A DNA stretch of 64,000 nucleotides. It comes from Paenibacillus alba (lineage in GTDB: Bacteria > Bacillota > Bacilli > Paenibacillales > NBRC-103111). The notes below the pieces were generated by a model that ran no database searches, had not been told where the DNA came from, and worked only from the letters and a program-made list of their open reading frames with translations. Each line of letters opens with the position of its first letter. The stretch's first letter is position 1. The stretch is taken from NCBI RefSeq assembly GCF_013204855.1, contig NZ_JABMKZ010000013.1:119768-183767 (forward strand). The letters run 5' to 3'. A program made the position numbers and the translations under genes. This document shows positions 16,281-24,381 of the stretch, one piece after another.

Positions 16281-17249
16281 GTGCTTACTGTAGAAATTGA
16301 CAATAAAGATGGCTTTTTGTGGGAATTGCCGATCAGCAATGTGCAGTATAATACAACGCGATACGGGAAGCCTTCCAGTTGTGTAATTACAATGCTGCAA
16401 GGAGGCTTGTATGAGGCCAAAGAATTCAAGATCAACAATGGGGATATTGTTCGCGTGCAATTGGACGGAGCGCCGGTATTTTACGGCTTCATTTTCTCCA
16501 TAGATAGAGGCCGCAGCGAAGATGTCAAGATTACCGCATACGACCAAATGCGCTATCTAATGTCCAACGAAACGTATGTATTTAAGAACGTAACGGCGAG
16601 TGAAATCATTCAAACCATTGCGGCTGATTTTAAGCTTGAAACAGGCAGTATTGCAGACTCGGGTTACGTCATACCGTCAATGGTTGAGGATGGCGCCAAA
16701 CTGATGGACATTGTGTGCAAAGCTTTGGACAAGACGGTTATAGCAACAAAAAAAATATTTGTTTTATATGATGATTTCGGGACGCTGCGATTGAGAGACG
16801 CAGACGATTGGCACATGGATTTCATCCTCGGTGACGTGAGTTTGGTTTATGACTATGAGCTAAAACGCTCGATTGACTCCGATACGTATAACCGAATTAA
16901 ATTTGTTCGCGATAACAAAGAAACGAAAATGAGAGATGTATATTTCTTGGAAGACCACAACAATATCGCCAAGTGGGGACGTCTGCAGCATTTTCAAAAA
17001 GTGGATGAAAAGATGAATCCGGCACAAATAAATGAGCTGATAGAACTTACGATGAAAGCCAAGAATCAGGAGACCAAAACGTTTTCACTCCAGGCGATCG
17101 GCGATATACGTATCCGTGCTGGCTGCCGCGTATTTGTTTATATTCAAGATGAAGGAATTAACCAATATTACCAGGTTGAAGAGTGTTCTCACAATTTCGA
17201 CGGATCGGAGCACACGATGAAATTAGACTTGAAGGTGGTGGACCGGTGA
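16281..17249 (+). CDS. xkdQ: Baseplate hub protein, gpD/gp27-like (XkdQ/YqbQ family)
   Basis: 322 residues. Starts VLTVEIDNKDGFLWELPISN; contains GDIVRVQLDGAPVFYGFIFS and DVKITAYDQMRYLMSNETYV, then VTASEIIQTIAADFKLETGS, the pattern of late-control D / XkdQ hub proteins that sit at the tube tip. The GTG at 16281 is preferred: GAGGTG (16269-16274) is 6 nt upstream. The GTG at 16272 overlaps that ribosome site and would add three residues. The stop overlaps the next start. Confidence 0.87.
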   Translation: MLTVEIDNKDGFLWELPISNVQYNTTRYGKPSSCVITMLQGGLYEAKEFKINNGDIVRVQLDGAPVFYGFIFSIDRGRSEDVKITAYDQMRYLMSNETYVFKNVTASEIIQTIAADFKLETGSIADSGYVIPSMVEDGAKLMDIVCKALDKTVIATKKIFVLYDDFGTLRLRDADDWHMDFILGDVSLVYDYELKRSIDSDTYNRIKFVRDNKETKMRDVYFLEDHNNIAKWGRLQHFQKVDEKMNPAQINELIELTMKAKNQETKTFSLQAIGDIRIRAGCRVFVYIQDEGINQYYQVEECSHNFDGSEHTMKLDLKVVDR

Positions 17250-17554
17250 ATGTGACTAATCTAGTTCGTGCTTTGAAGCAGGCCAGTGTCGGCGCTGTGG
17301 AAGCGGGGGCCCCTGTAGCTTTTGTTTTTGGTGAAGTTAAGCAAGTGAATCCTCTCGAAGTAACCGTCGATCAACGGTTTGCTCTCGATGAGGATTTTTT
17401 AGTTATACCCGAACAATTAACACCTTACGAGGTTACGGTGGGCGATCAAACCATTGTCATCAGACGAGGCTTCGAGGTTGGAGATAGCCTCCTGCTGATC
17501 CGAATGCAGGGCGGGCAGCGGTATCTCATTTTGGACAGGGTGGTGGTGGGATGA
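17246..17554 (+). CDS. xkdR: DUF2577 baseplate protein (XkdR family)
   Basis: 102 residues, GTG start overlapping the hub gene stop (GTGA). Typical DUF2577 layout: N-terminal helix NLVRALKQASVGAVEAGAPV, then FGEVKQVNPLEVTVDQRFAL, LDEDFLVIPEQLTPYEV and a C-terminal beta stretch GDSLLLIRMQGGQRYLILDR. This OB-fold-like protein is thought to be spike-like in the central baseplate of PBSX-type tails. Overlaps xkdS by 4 bp. Confidence 0.87.
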   Translation: MNVTNLVRALKQASVGAVEAGAPVAFVFGEVKQVNPLEVTVDQRFALDEDFLVIPEQLTPYEVTVGDQTIVIRRGFEVGDSLLLIRMQGGQRYLILDRVVVG

Positions 17555-17943
17555 TTCCACAAGGAGGCGCTGGAAATGTCTTGTTTCAACAAGTCCGGCA
17601 ACCTAGTAAGACGTATCAATTGGATCCCTTCCAACAGCGTATGATTGGCGTGGTGGACGGGTTGGAAGCGGTGAAGCAAGCTGTTTACAAGATTCTGCAG
17701 ACGGAGCGATTCAAACATACCATTTACGGTTCTGATTATGGCAGCGAGTTTAATTCGATTGTCGGAAAAAGTGCTTCCTATGTCAAAGCTGAACTTGGCA
17801 GACGTATTCAAGAAGCACTCGTTCAGGATGATCGGATTCTTTCCGTTGATAATGTGAAAATCACGGTCAGCGGAGATTCGGCTTTGGCGGAATTCACCGT
17901 TGTTTCGTTATTCGGAAACTTTGAAAGCACAAAGGAGGTTTAA
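17551..17943 (+). CDS. xkdS: DUF2634, gp25-like baseplate wedge protein (XkdS family)
   Basis: 130 residues. Contains RQPSKTYQLDPFQQRMIGVV, a helix with LEAVKQAVYKILQTERF, KHTIYGSDYGSEFNSIVGKS and DDRILSVDNVKITVSGD: the gp25/lysozyme-like wedge fold conserved in contractile tails. It anchors the first sheath ring to the baseplate. Four-bp overlap with xkdR and a 2-nt gap to the baseplate J gene. Confidence 0.9.
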   Translation: MIPQGGAGNVLFQQVRQPSKTYQLDPFQQRMIGVVDGLEAVKQAVYKILQTERFKHTIYGSDYGSEFNSIVGKSASYVKAELGRRIQEALVQDDRILSVDNVKITVSGDSALAEFTVVSLFGNFESTKEV

Positions 17944-17945
17944 GC

Positions 17946-19004
17946 ATGTATGAGTCACAAAGCTACTTAGTTATTTTGCAGCGGATGCTGGATCGTGTTC
18001 CAGATGATATAGATAAGCGGGCTGGCAGCGTCATTTATGATGCTATTGCCCCCGCGGCACGTGAGTTAGCCATGATGTATATGGCGCTTGATGCCAATCT
18101 CAGAGCCGTCTTTCCTGACACAGCCACAGATGACAATCTGGACGCTATCACCAAGTCCTTTGGAGCCGAGCGCAAACAAGCTACTTATTCGGTACGAAAA
18201 GGTTTTTTCTTCGGAGCCGGAGGCGCGGCAGTGGACGTTCCGATCGGGAGTCGGTTTTCTAACGGCGGGCTTAATTTCACGGTCATTCTGAAACTCGCTG
18301 CGGGGCAATTCGAGCTGCGCTCTGAAACAGCTGGCAAAGTAGGGAACCAGGGTTTTGGCGCACTTTTGCCACTGGATTATATCAATGGCCTTGTCAGCGC
18401 GAGTTTGACGGACGTGCTTATCCCAGGCGATGAACGTGAAAGTGACGAAGAATACCGTGAGCGATTTTTGCAGCAAGCGCGGCTGCCAACGACCAGCGGA
18501 AATAAAGCTGACTACATCAAATGGGCCTTGGAAGTCGATGGGGTTGGAGGCGTTCAAGTCATTCCTCTTTGGAACGGAGCGGGTACCGTGAAAGTGGTCA
18601 TTATTGATACGAATAAAACGCCTGCAAGCTCTCCGCTAATCACTAACGTCCAAGCCTACATTTCTCCGTCGGGTACTGGAGAGGGGAAAGCTCCTGTGGG
18701 AGCTTCTGTAACCGTTGCAGCCGCTGCATCCACAACCGTCCAAGTGACGGCGGCCATCGTAAGGGACGGATTAAGGAGCCTTGCTCAAATTAAAGCTGAC
18801 TTTGAAGCTGCTTTTGCATCCTATTTGGCGGGAATCGCTTTCGCGGCAGACCCTTCAGTCAAATACGCCAAGGTCGGGGCCATTCTGTTGACTGTGCCAG
18901 GCGTACAGGACTATACGGCGCTGCTGCTTAACGGTACTTCTGGGAATGTAGGGGTGGGACAAGGAGCAGTAGCCGTAAAAGGGGCGGTGACGCTTAGTGG
19001 CTGA
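17946..19004 (+). CDS. xkdT: Baseplate J/gp47 family protein (XkdT)
   Basis: 352 residues. Conserved landmarks: N-terminal RMLDRVPDDIDKRAGSVIYD, then ELAMMYMALDANLRAVFPDT; GAAVDVPIGSRFSNGGLNFT; DERESDEEYRERFLQQARLP with the family's TTSGNKADYIKWALEVDGVG; and a C-terminal domain with GVQDYTALLLNG. Baseplate J forms the wedge dimer that triggers sheath contraction. Its end overlaps the next start by 8 bp. Confidence 0.95.
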   Translation: MYESQSYLVILQRMLDRVPDDIDKRAGSVIYDAIAPAARELAMMYMALDANLRAVFPDTATDDNLDAITKSFGAERKQATYSVRKGFFFGAGGAAVDVPIGSRFSNGGLNFTVILKLAAGQFELRSETAGKVGNQGFGALLPLDYINGLVSASLTDVLIPGDERESDEEYRERFLQQARLPTTSGNKADYIKWALEVDGVGGVQVIPLWNGAGTVKVVIIDTNKTPASSPLITNVQAYISPSGTGEGKAPVGASVTVAAAASTTVQVTAAIVRDGLRSLAQIKADFEAAFASYLAGIAFAADPSVKYAKVGAILLTVPGVQDYTALLLNGTSGNVGVGQGAVAVKGAVTLSG

Positions 19005-19572
19005 TTACGTAATCGTAAGTCCTACAGGACAACGGATGCTTAAAGTACTGCCCGATCTATATGAAAAGGTATATGAGACGCGAGTTTTGATGGAAACAGA
19101 GGGGCAAGAACTGGAAGATGTGGGAGTTCGTATAACGGATGTCTTCGATCAAGCTGTTGTGGACAAAGCAACTTGGGGATTAGCGAGTTGGGAAGGTTTT
19201 CTGGGGATAAAAACGGACGCTTCCAAGCCCTATGATCAGCGGAGATCTGTAATAAATTCAAAGATACGCGGCACCGGAACAGTAACTTTAACCTTATTGA
19301 AACGTGTTGCGGAAGCTTACGACAATGGTCAAGTAGAGGTGACGGCAGATCCCGCGAACTACAAAGTGATCATTAAATTCATAAGCTCACACGGCGTGCC
19401 GGCGAATCTGACGGATATTGAAACGGCTTTGCTGGATATTATGCCAGCTCATTTAGCAATCAATTTCGTATTTACGTACATGACTTGGGCTGCGCTTGAT
19501 GCGCACGCGTTTACATGGGGGTCTTTATCAACGAACGACTATACTTGGAAGCAATTCGAATCGTTAACATAA
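18997..19572 (+). CDS. xkdU: Tail protein, YmfQ/DUF2313 family (XkdU)
   Basis: 191 residues, GTG start with GGCGGTG upstream. N-terminal QRMLKVLPDLYEKVYETRVL, central DVFDQAVVDKATWGLASWEG and PYDQRRSVINSKIRGTGTVT are the hallmarks of this gpI-like family, which connects the wedge to the fibre. The C-terminal tail repeats Trp-Gly-Ser/Asp (HAFTWGSLSTNDYTWKQFE), a likely fibre-binding segment. Confidence 0.9.
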   Translation: MADYVIVSPTGQRMLKVLPDLYEKVYETRVLMETEGQELEDVGVRITDVFDQAVVDKATWGLASWEGFLGIKTDASKPYDQRRSVINSKIRGTGTVTLTLLKRVAEAYDNGQVEVTADPANYKVIIKFISSHGVPANLTDIETALLDIMPAHLAINFVFTYMTWAALDAHAFTWGSLSTNDYTWKQFESLT

Positions 19573-19588
19573 TGGAGGGAAAGAAATA

Positions 19589-20875
19589 ATGCCAACAACA
19601 ACACCAAAATTAGGATTGCCGCGGCCGATAGCTTCGGATAACGTTACTCTTGTTAATCAGCAAGCGTTGATTGATGCAATTGAATTAGGGGCAGCTCCTA
19701 TAAATAGTCCAGAACTTACCGGAATTCCAAAGGCTCCAACAGCGGCGGCAGGTACTAATACGGATCAAATCGCAACGATGAAAGCCCTTAAAGCTGCTGT
19801 AGACGCTATCCCTGCACCTACCGCACCGACATGGACTAACATCACGGGGAAACCGAGTACGTTCCCGCCATCTGCTCACGGCCACGCTGCAACGGAAATT
19901 ACGGCGACTGGCGGGACTCACGTTCAAGCGGAAATAGATAATTTAAAGTCCTCTGTCAGTAGCGGAAAGGACGCGGTCGCTCGCGCGATTACTGGCATGG
20001 GGCAGCCTGCGAGTGGAGGCGACACATTCGCACAAATGGCAACGAAAGTTAGCGCAATCAGCACGGACGCAACAGCCGCTGTAGCTGATGTGCTAACTGG
20101 GAAGACGTTTTATCAAGGTGGAGTAAAAAGGACAGGCGGAATGCCGAATAATGGAACACCTACGATTGTTCCAACAAGTAGCAATATAACTTTGGCAGCC
20201 GGCTATTACGGCCCAACAACGACAGTTCAAGCGGTTTCAGTCCCAGCAGCCAAGGTACTAACTGGAACAACAATTGCTGGTACTGCTGGGACGATGGTTA
20301 ATCAGGCGGCGGTTGCGCCTAATGGTCATGCGAATGCTACTCAAATTTCATTTGGTGCATATACCGCTGGGAATCCTAATTTACGTACGTATCTCATGCC
20401 ACCTGTTGGTTTTTACGATGGAACTATATGGGTAGCTGCTGATACTCCATCACTTGATCCATCTAATGTGCGTAGAGGAATTTCCTATTTAAGCGGAGGA
20501 TTAGGTACGCTTAATCCTAGTTATTTCGCCAGTGGAAGCACCACTGTTTCAGGGAGTGCTGGAAGCTGGATTAATAATAATACGAGTAGCGCTGAAACGT
20601 TCCCCAATATAACGAATGTTTCAGGGCTTACATTCCTTCCAAGAGTTATCGAGATGTTAAATTTAAACAATGGTGTTTTAACGTGGTGGACTTCCGATAC
20701 CGCTGGATTTATCGGTTACTCGAACTCGTCAATGTGTATTTACTATCACTTCAATGGCAGCACATATAATCGTTATATATTTAAACCTGGAGGATCAATG
20801 AATGTTACTGCAACTGGTTTCTCGCTTCCTTCCCATTTATCGGGTACGTCGGTTATGTGGTGGGCATGGGGTTAG
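19589..20875 (+). CDS. Tail fibre / receptor-binding protein
   Basis: 428 residues. The N-terminus (TTTPKLGLPRPIASDNVTLV) is the virion-attachment type found in XkdV-like fibres. A Pro/Ala/Thr-rich shaft follows, including KPSTFPPSAHGHAATEIT, then two copies of the phage fibre motif built on VLTGKTFYQGGVKRTGGMPN and VLTGTTIAGTAGTMVNQ. Residues about 255-428 are Asn/Ser/Tyr/Trp-rich with a tip ending MWWAWG, the probable receptor-binding domain. The 3' part is more AT-rich than the preceding genes, as often seen in exchanged fibre tips. It likely sets the target range of the particle. Confidence 0.85.
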   Translation: MPTTTPKLGLPRPIASDNVTLVNQQALIDAIELGAAPINSPELTGIPKAPTAAAGTNTDQIATMKALKAAVDAIPAPTAPTWTNITGKPSTFPPSAHGHAATEITATGGTHVQAEIDNLKSSVSSGKDAVARAITGMGQPASGGDTFAQMATKVSAISTDATAAVADVLTGKTFYQGGVKRTGGMPNNGTPTIVPTSSNITLAAGYYGPTTTVQAVSVPAAKVLTGTTIAGTAGTMVNQAAVAPNGHANATQISFGAYTAGNPNLRTYLMPPVGFYDGTIWVAADTPSLDPSNVRRGISYLSGGLGTLNPSYFASGSTTVSGSAGSWINNNTSSAETFPNITNVSGLTFLPRVIEMLNLNNGVLTWWTSDTAGFIGYSNSSMCIYYHFNGSTYNRYIFKPGGSMNVTATGFSLPSHLSGTSVMWWAWG

Positions 20876-20897
20876 ATTAAAAAGGAGGAGAAAAAAT

Positions 20898-21512
20898 ATG
20901 ATACAAATTGGTAGAAAAATATATTTTGAAAAAGCTACAGGAAATGTACTCGTAGACACAGGTGAACGTTCGGGTGACGTGATTCAAACAACACTTGAAC
21001 AAGATTTTGCTTCATATACCGTTCTTAATGGTAGAGTGCCCGAATCCGTTGGCTGTACTCAATTGGAATATGGACAGTATGCGAATGAATTCATGCAGTA
21101 TTTATTACGGATTAACCCTACAACTAAAGAATTAATTTGGACACCACAAAATAACGGCACAATTGAGGATGCCAAAACACAAAAAATCAAACAACTAAAT
21201 GAGTTCTGCAACGCAGCCATCCTCGCAGGCTTCACATCCAACGCGCTGGGCACACAGCATTCATACGATTTTGACTATGACGCGCAGATAAACCTCGGAG
21301 ACATGCTGAACGCTATCACAGCAGGAGTAGTTTCGGAGCCGGTTATTTGGAAAGCGTCCGGATTACCTCAAGCCCATACCTTCGCTCAGTTCAAAGAAGT
21401 ATTCGGGGAAGGTCTTACTCATAAAAATACAAACATCGGTAAGTATTGGGTATTAAAAGCACAAGTTGAGGCAGCGACAACGTCGGAAGAAATCGAGGCG
21501 GTCAAATGGTGA
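20898..21512 (+). CDS. Tail fibre-associated protein with DUF4376 domain
   Basis: 204 residues; ATG at 20898 with AAAGGAGGAG upstream. The N-terminal 80 residues (IQIGRKIYFEKATGNVLVDT, FASYTVLNGRVPESVGCTQL) look like a phage minor structural domain. Residues about 95-204 match the DUF4376 pattern: AKTQKIKQLNEFCNAAILAG ... YDFDYDAQINLGDMLNAIT ... FKEVFGEGLTHKNTNIGKYW. Proteins with this domain follow fibre genes and may be fibre assembly factors or tip subunits. It is the last gene of the tail operon; a terminator follows 80 bp later. Confidence 0.7.
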   Translation: MIQIGRKIYFEKATGNVLVDTGERSGDVIQTTLEQDFASYTVLNGRVPESVGCTQLEYGQYANEFMQYLLRINPTTKELIWTPQNNGTIEDAKTQKIKQLNEFCNAAILAGFTSNALGTQHSYDFDYDAQINLGDMLNAITAGVVSEPVIWKASGLPQAHTFAQFKEVFGEGLTHKNTNIGKYWVLKAQVEAATTSEEIEAVKW

Positions 21513-21591
21513 AAGATCTCCAACTTTGCAACGTTATCTTTGTTCGCCGTCTGTGATCCAACGCTGAAAGATAGAGTATAGGAAAATAGTC

Positions 21592-21637
21592 AAATGGGCT
21601 ACTGGGAGTGAATACTTTCATGTAGCCTATTTTGTTT
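21592..21637 (+). terminator. Terminator of the tail operon
   Basis: An 11-bp stem, AAATGGGCTAC (21592-21602) with GTAGCCTATTT (21622-21632), one G-U pair and a 19-nt loop, followed by TGTTT. Ends the operon about 80 bp after its last stop codon. No holin or endolysin gene lies between it and the next gene at 21887; 21638-21886 contains nothing else I recognise. Confidence 0.65.
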
Positions 21638-21886
21638 ATCCTGAAGTGACTTTTAAAGTCATGCTTTTCGGCGTGCTGGGTATATACAGTGATGATAACC
21701 CACTAATTGATACAGCGGCAGGACGTAGTCATGATTATTATGGCTAAATTATAGTTTTTCATCGCATAGGTCTGATTTAAAGTTAGTCTTTCTATTATAA
21801 GTTGTTTGCAAAATGATGGAACATTTTATGGGGATCTGCTAAAATACAACAATGGAAAATATTACTTATGAAAGAAGTGACTATCT

Positions 21887-22438
21887 TTGAAGGTTATTTT
21901 AGTTCTGTGTTCATTTTTAATGCTCATCGCTTGTTCATCTCAAAAAGCAAGCAATGATACTCAAACAAGTACTACAAAAGTAGAAGTATCTCAAAACAAT
22001 GAAACAACAAAGCCAACCGCGCCCCCTAAAAGTGCAGCTAAATTAGCTTCATTGGGTGAACAATTGAAGCTTAATGATTGGGAAATAAAATCAGAAAGCT
22101 TTGAGTTTATCAATGAAATTAAGATCAATGATAAGACTGTAACCGCAAAAGATGGAGAGAAATTTTTGCGTTTAAATGTTTCTTTGACTAACAATGGAAC
22201 AGAATCGGACCCGTTTAATAATGGTTCAGGGATAAAAGTCATCTATAATGAGAAGTTTGAGTATAAATCATCAACAAGCACTTTAGATGGCGACTTAAGT
22301 TATAAATTTGTTAAGCCTCTTTCAACAGAAAAAGGCATGTATCTTTTTCAATTGCCCGAGAAAGTAGCAAATGCGCCAGAAGAATTAATTGCTGTATTTG
22401 AAGTCAATAAAGAAAAGGTTAGTGTGAAATTACGCTAG
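21887..22438 (+). CDS. Lipoprotein with DUF4352-like domain
   Basis: 183 residues with a TTG start. The signal peptide ends in the lipobox LIAC (Cys at about residue 16), then a Ser/Thr/Lys-rich linker and a domain with VTAKDGEKFLRLNVSLTNNG, an immunoglobulin-like DUF4352 arrangement (KFLRLNVSLTNNGTES ... LFQLPEKVANAPEELIAVFE). Anchored to the outer face of the membrane; function unknown. It is AT-richer than its neighbours and lies between the tail locus and citZ, so it may have arrived with the tail locus. Confidence 0.75.
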   Translation: MKVILVLCSFLMLIACSSQKASNDTQTSTTKVEVSQNNETTKPTAPPKSAAKLASLGEQLKLNDWEIKSESFEFINEIKINDKTVTAKDGEKFLRLNVSLTNNGTESDPFNNGSGIKVIYNEKFEYKSSTSTLDGDLSYKFVKPLSTEKGMYLFQLPEKVANAPEELIAVFEVNKEKVSVKLR

Positions 22439-22502
22439 TCTATAATGTCTAAGTGGACTAAAAAAGTAATAAGAAATATGGAAATCCAGAAGCACTGGTG
22501 AA

Positions 22503-22540
22503 AAAAAGCCTGAGGAAAAGCATTCCTTGGGCTTTTTGTT
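22503..22540 (+). terminator. Terminator after the DUF4352 lipoprotein gene
   Basis: A near-perfect stem, AAAAAGCCTGAGGAA (22503-22517) with TTCCTTGGGCTTTTT (22523-22537), and a T-rich tail. The remaining 365 bp up to the citZ control region show no gene. Confidence 0.8.
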
Positions 22541-22905
22541 TGTTCACGAACATTTCCTTGGTAAAGCATTATTATAAAAAAAATACATCGGTCCAGCTTG
22601 TTCGCGAATCACCCACCTTATTGTTTGACAAAACCATTAACTTCTTCTTGATTTACCTAAGTTAGAGGACAATACAGGAATAGTATGGTATTGTGAGTCA
22701 ATAAGAAATTGTCCTGCCTGATTGATCGCTCATGCCTGATTGAACCCATATTTTGCCCGGAATTTTACCGCAAAATTCCTGAATTATCATGATTTTTTAT
22801 GATTAACAGTGAGCATACTGAATATGGAAAAAACGCGGAGCAACAGTGCTTTGAGTGTTAGAATCAAGAAGGAATTCAGGTAGATAGCATATCTTTATGA
22901 TAGTG

Positions 22906-22960
22906 ATAATGAAGTTTTATGTCTGCTTTTCTTCACTTACCAAGCAAAATACTTTATTAT
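22906..22960 (+). promoter_or_regulatory. citZ promoter with CcpC-like dyad
   Basis: Promoter hexamers TTCACT (22932-22937) and TATTAT (22955-22960), 17-bp spacer. Upstream, ATAA-N7-TTAT at 22906-22920 matches the dyad bound by the citrate-responsive regulator CcpC in front of TCA genes in B. subtilis; an overlapping TTAT-N7-ATAA lies at 22895-22909. The dyad centre is about 55 bp upstream of the predicted start, similar to the known arrangement. Confidence 0.5.
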
Positions 22961-23015
22961 GTAAGATAGGAAAAAAGCAATTTTTTGCTAATAGAGTAGC
23001 TAAGGAGAGATTCCC

Positions 23016-24128
23016 ATGTCTGCAACCAAAGGTTTAGAAGGAATTGTAGCCACGACCTCGTCGATCAGCTCCATTGTAGATGGAGTGCTAACGTATCGCG
23101 GGATTGATATTGATGACCTCGCTGAAAATGCGACATTTGAAGAAGTTATTTACTTGCTTTGGTTCGGTAAGCTGCCGACCCAAACTGAGCTTGAGAAACT
23201 GCAAAGTGACCTGAACGCTTACAGCAAGGTGCCGGATGCGGTTATCGCTCAGTTGAAAGCATTCCCTAAAGGTGTTAATTCCATGGCTGCTCTTCGTACA
23301 GCAGTTTCCGCACTTGCGCTTTATGATGACGAAGCTAATGATTTGAGCCAAGAATCCAATGTGCGCAAAGCGATCAAGCTGCAGGCGCAAATTCCTGGCA
23401 TCATCGCAGCATTCGCTCGCATTCGTGAAGGCAAAGAGCCAGTAGCTTCCCCAGGATATTCTTCCGTAGCTGCTAACTTCTTGTACCAACTGACAGGCAA
23501 TGAGCCGGACAAAGTAGCAATCGAAGCTTTGGACAAAGCATTAGTTCTTCATGCTGACCACGAGCTGAACGCTTCCACATTCGCGGCGCGCGTAACAGTA
23601 GCTACATTGACGGACATCTACTCCGGTATTACTTCCGCGATCGGCACGCTCAAAGGACCTCTTCATGGTGGTGCGAACGAAGCGGTTATGGCGATGCTTG
23701 AAGAAATCGGCACAGTAGAGAATGTAGTTCCTTACATCAATGACAAATTAGAGCGCAAAGACAAAATCATGGGCTTCGGTCACCGTGTATACAAAAACGG
23801 AGATCCACGCGCGAAGCACTTGCAAAAAATGTCTTATGAGCTTGGTAAATTGACGGGCAATTTGAAATGGTACGAAATGTCCATTAAAGCTGACGAGTTG
23901 GTAACCAGCCTCAAAGGTTTGAAACCAAACGTAGATTTCTACTCAGCATCCGTCTACACAACTTTGGAAATCCCACGCGACTTGTTCACGCCGATTTTCG
24001 CGATCAGCCGTACATCCGGTTGGGCTGCCCACATCTTGGAGCAGTACGAAAACAACCGCTTGATCCGTCCTCGCGCTGAGTACACAGGTCCGGTTAACCA
24101 AAAATACATTCCGATTAGCGAGCGCTAA
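23016..24128 (+). CDS. citZ: Citrate synthase
   Basis: 370 residues, type II short Gram-positive form. Condenses oxaloacetate and acetyl-CoA. Motifs: LTYRGIDIDDLAENATFEEV at the N-terminus, LHADHELNASTFAARVTVAT, GPLHGGANEAVMAMLEEIG with the first active-site His, IMGFGHRVYKNGDPRAKHL with the second, and VDFYSASVYTTLEIPRDLFT containing the catalytic Asp region. AGGAGA precedes the ATG. First gene of citZ-icd-mdh, the order found in B. subtilis. Confidence 0.97.
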   Translation: MSATKGLEGIVATTSSISSIVDGVLTYRGIDIDDLAENATFEEVIYLLWFGKLPTQTELEKLQSDLNAYSKVPDAVIAQLKAFPKGVNSMAALRTAVSALALYDDEANDLSQESNVRKAIKLQAQIPGIIAAFARIREGKEPVASPGYSSVAANFLYQLTGNEPDKVAIEALDKALVLHADHELNASTFAARVTVATLTDIYSGITSAIGTLKGPLHGGANEAVMAMLEEIGTVENVVPYINDKLERKDKIMGFGHRVYKNGDPRAKHLQKMSYELGKLTGNLKWYEMSIKADELVTSLKGLKPNVDFYSASVYTTLEIPRDLFTPIFAISRTSGWAAHILEQYENNRLIRPRAEYTGPVNQKYIPISER

Positions 24129-24151
24129 TTCGGTCTTAGGCAAGCACTCAT

Positions 24152-24220
24152 GGTGCGGGCGGTTCGGTATAAGGCTTCAGGGGTTACCCTGAGGTGTACC
24201 GCGACTCCCGTCACTTTTTG
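24152..24220 (+). terminator. Long structured hairpin and T-tract between citZ and icd
   Basis: A nested stem about 60 nt long: GTGCGGG pairs with CCCGTCAC, then TCGGTAT with GTACCG, then CTTCAGGG with CCCTGAGG around a GTTA tetraloop (24179-24190 region), ending in TCACTTTTTG. It is far longer than an ordinary terminator and lies inside an operon, so it may be a partial terminator setting the citZ to icd ratio or a processing/stability element. The sequence AGGTGTACCGCG inside it resembles the T-box motif, but there is no room for a specifier domain. Confidence 0.6.
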
Positions 24221-24381
24221 TGTGTCTATCACTCTTCTGCTTTCTACGACTTTGACGAGTTGCATTTGTGAAAAGGGTACTTGTTGTAGTAATGTAGCTA
24301 GTAGACTGCCAAAAGCACGAGGCGTATAGCACCAAAGCTAACTCATTCGTTCATTTTAAACAATTCCAAGGAGGAACTATC

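Noticed and set aside
7842..21512. Extracellular contractile injection system (eCIS) or type VI-like system
   Set aside because: No AAA+ ATPase, no multiple sheath or tube paralogues and no toxin payload genes; gene order follows PBSX, so phage-tail bacteriocin is simpler.
21513..21730. An open stretch of about 58 codons ending LIDTAAGRSHDYYG after the tail operon, and a 28-codon ATG ORF within it at 21661
   Set aside because: No ribosome site, overlaps the operon terminator hairpin and matches no family I know; could be a fossil gene but cannot be supported.
24152..24220. T-box riboswitch
   Set aside because: The GGTGTACCGCG string resembles the T-box, but only about 70 nt separate it from the citZ stop, too little for stem I and a specifier loop, and icd is not an aminoacylation or amino acid gene.
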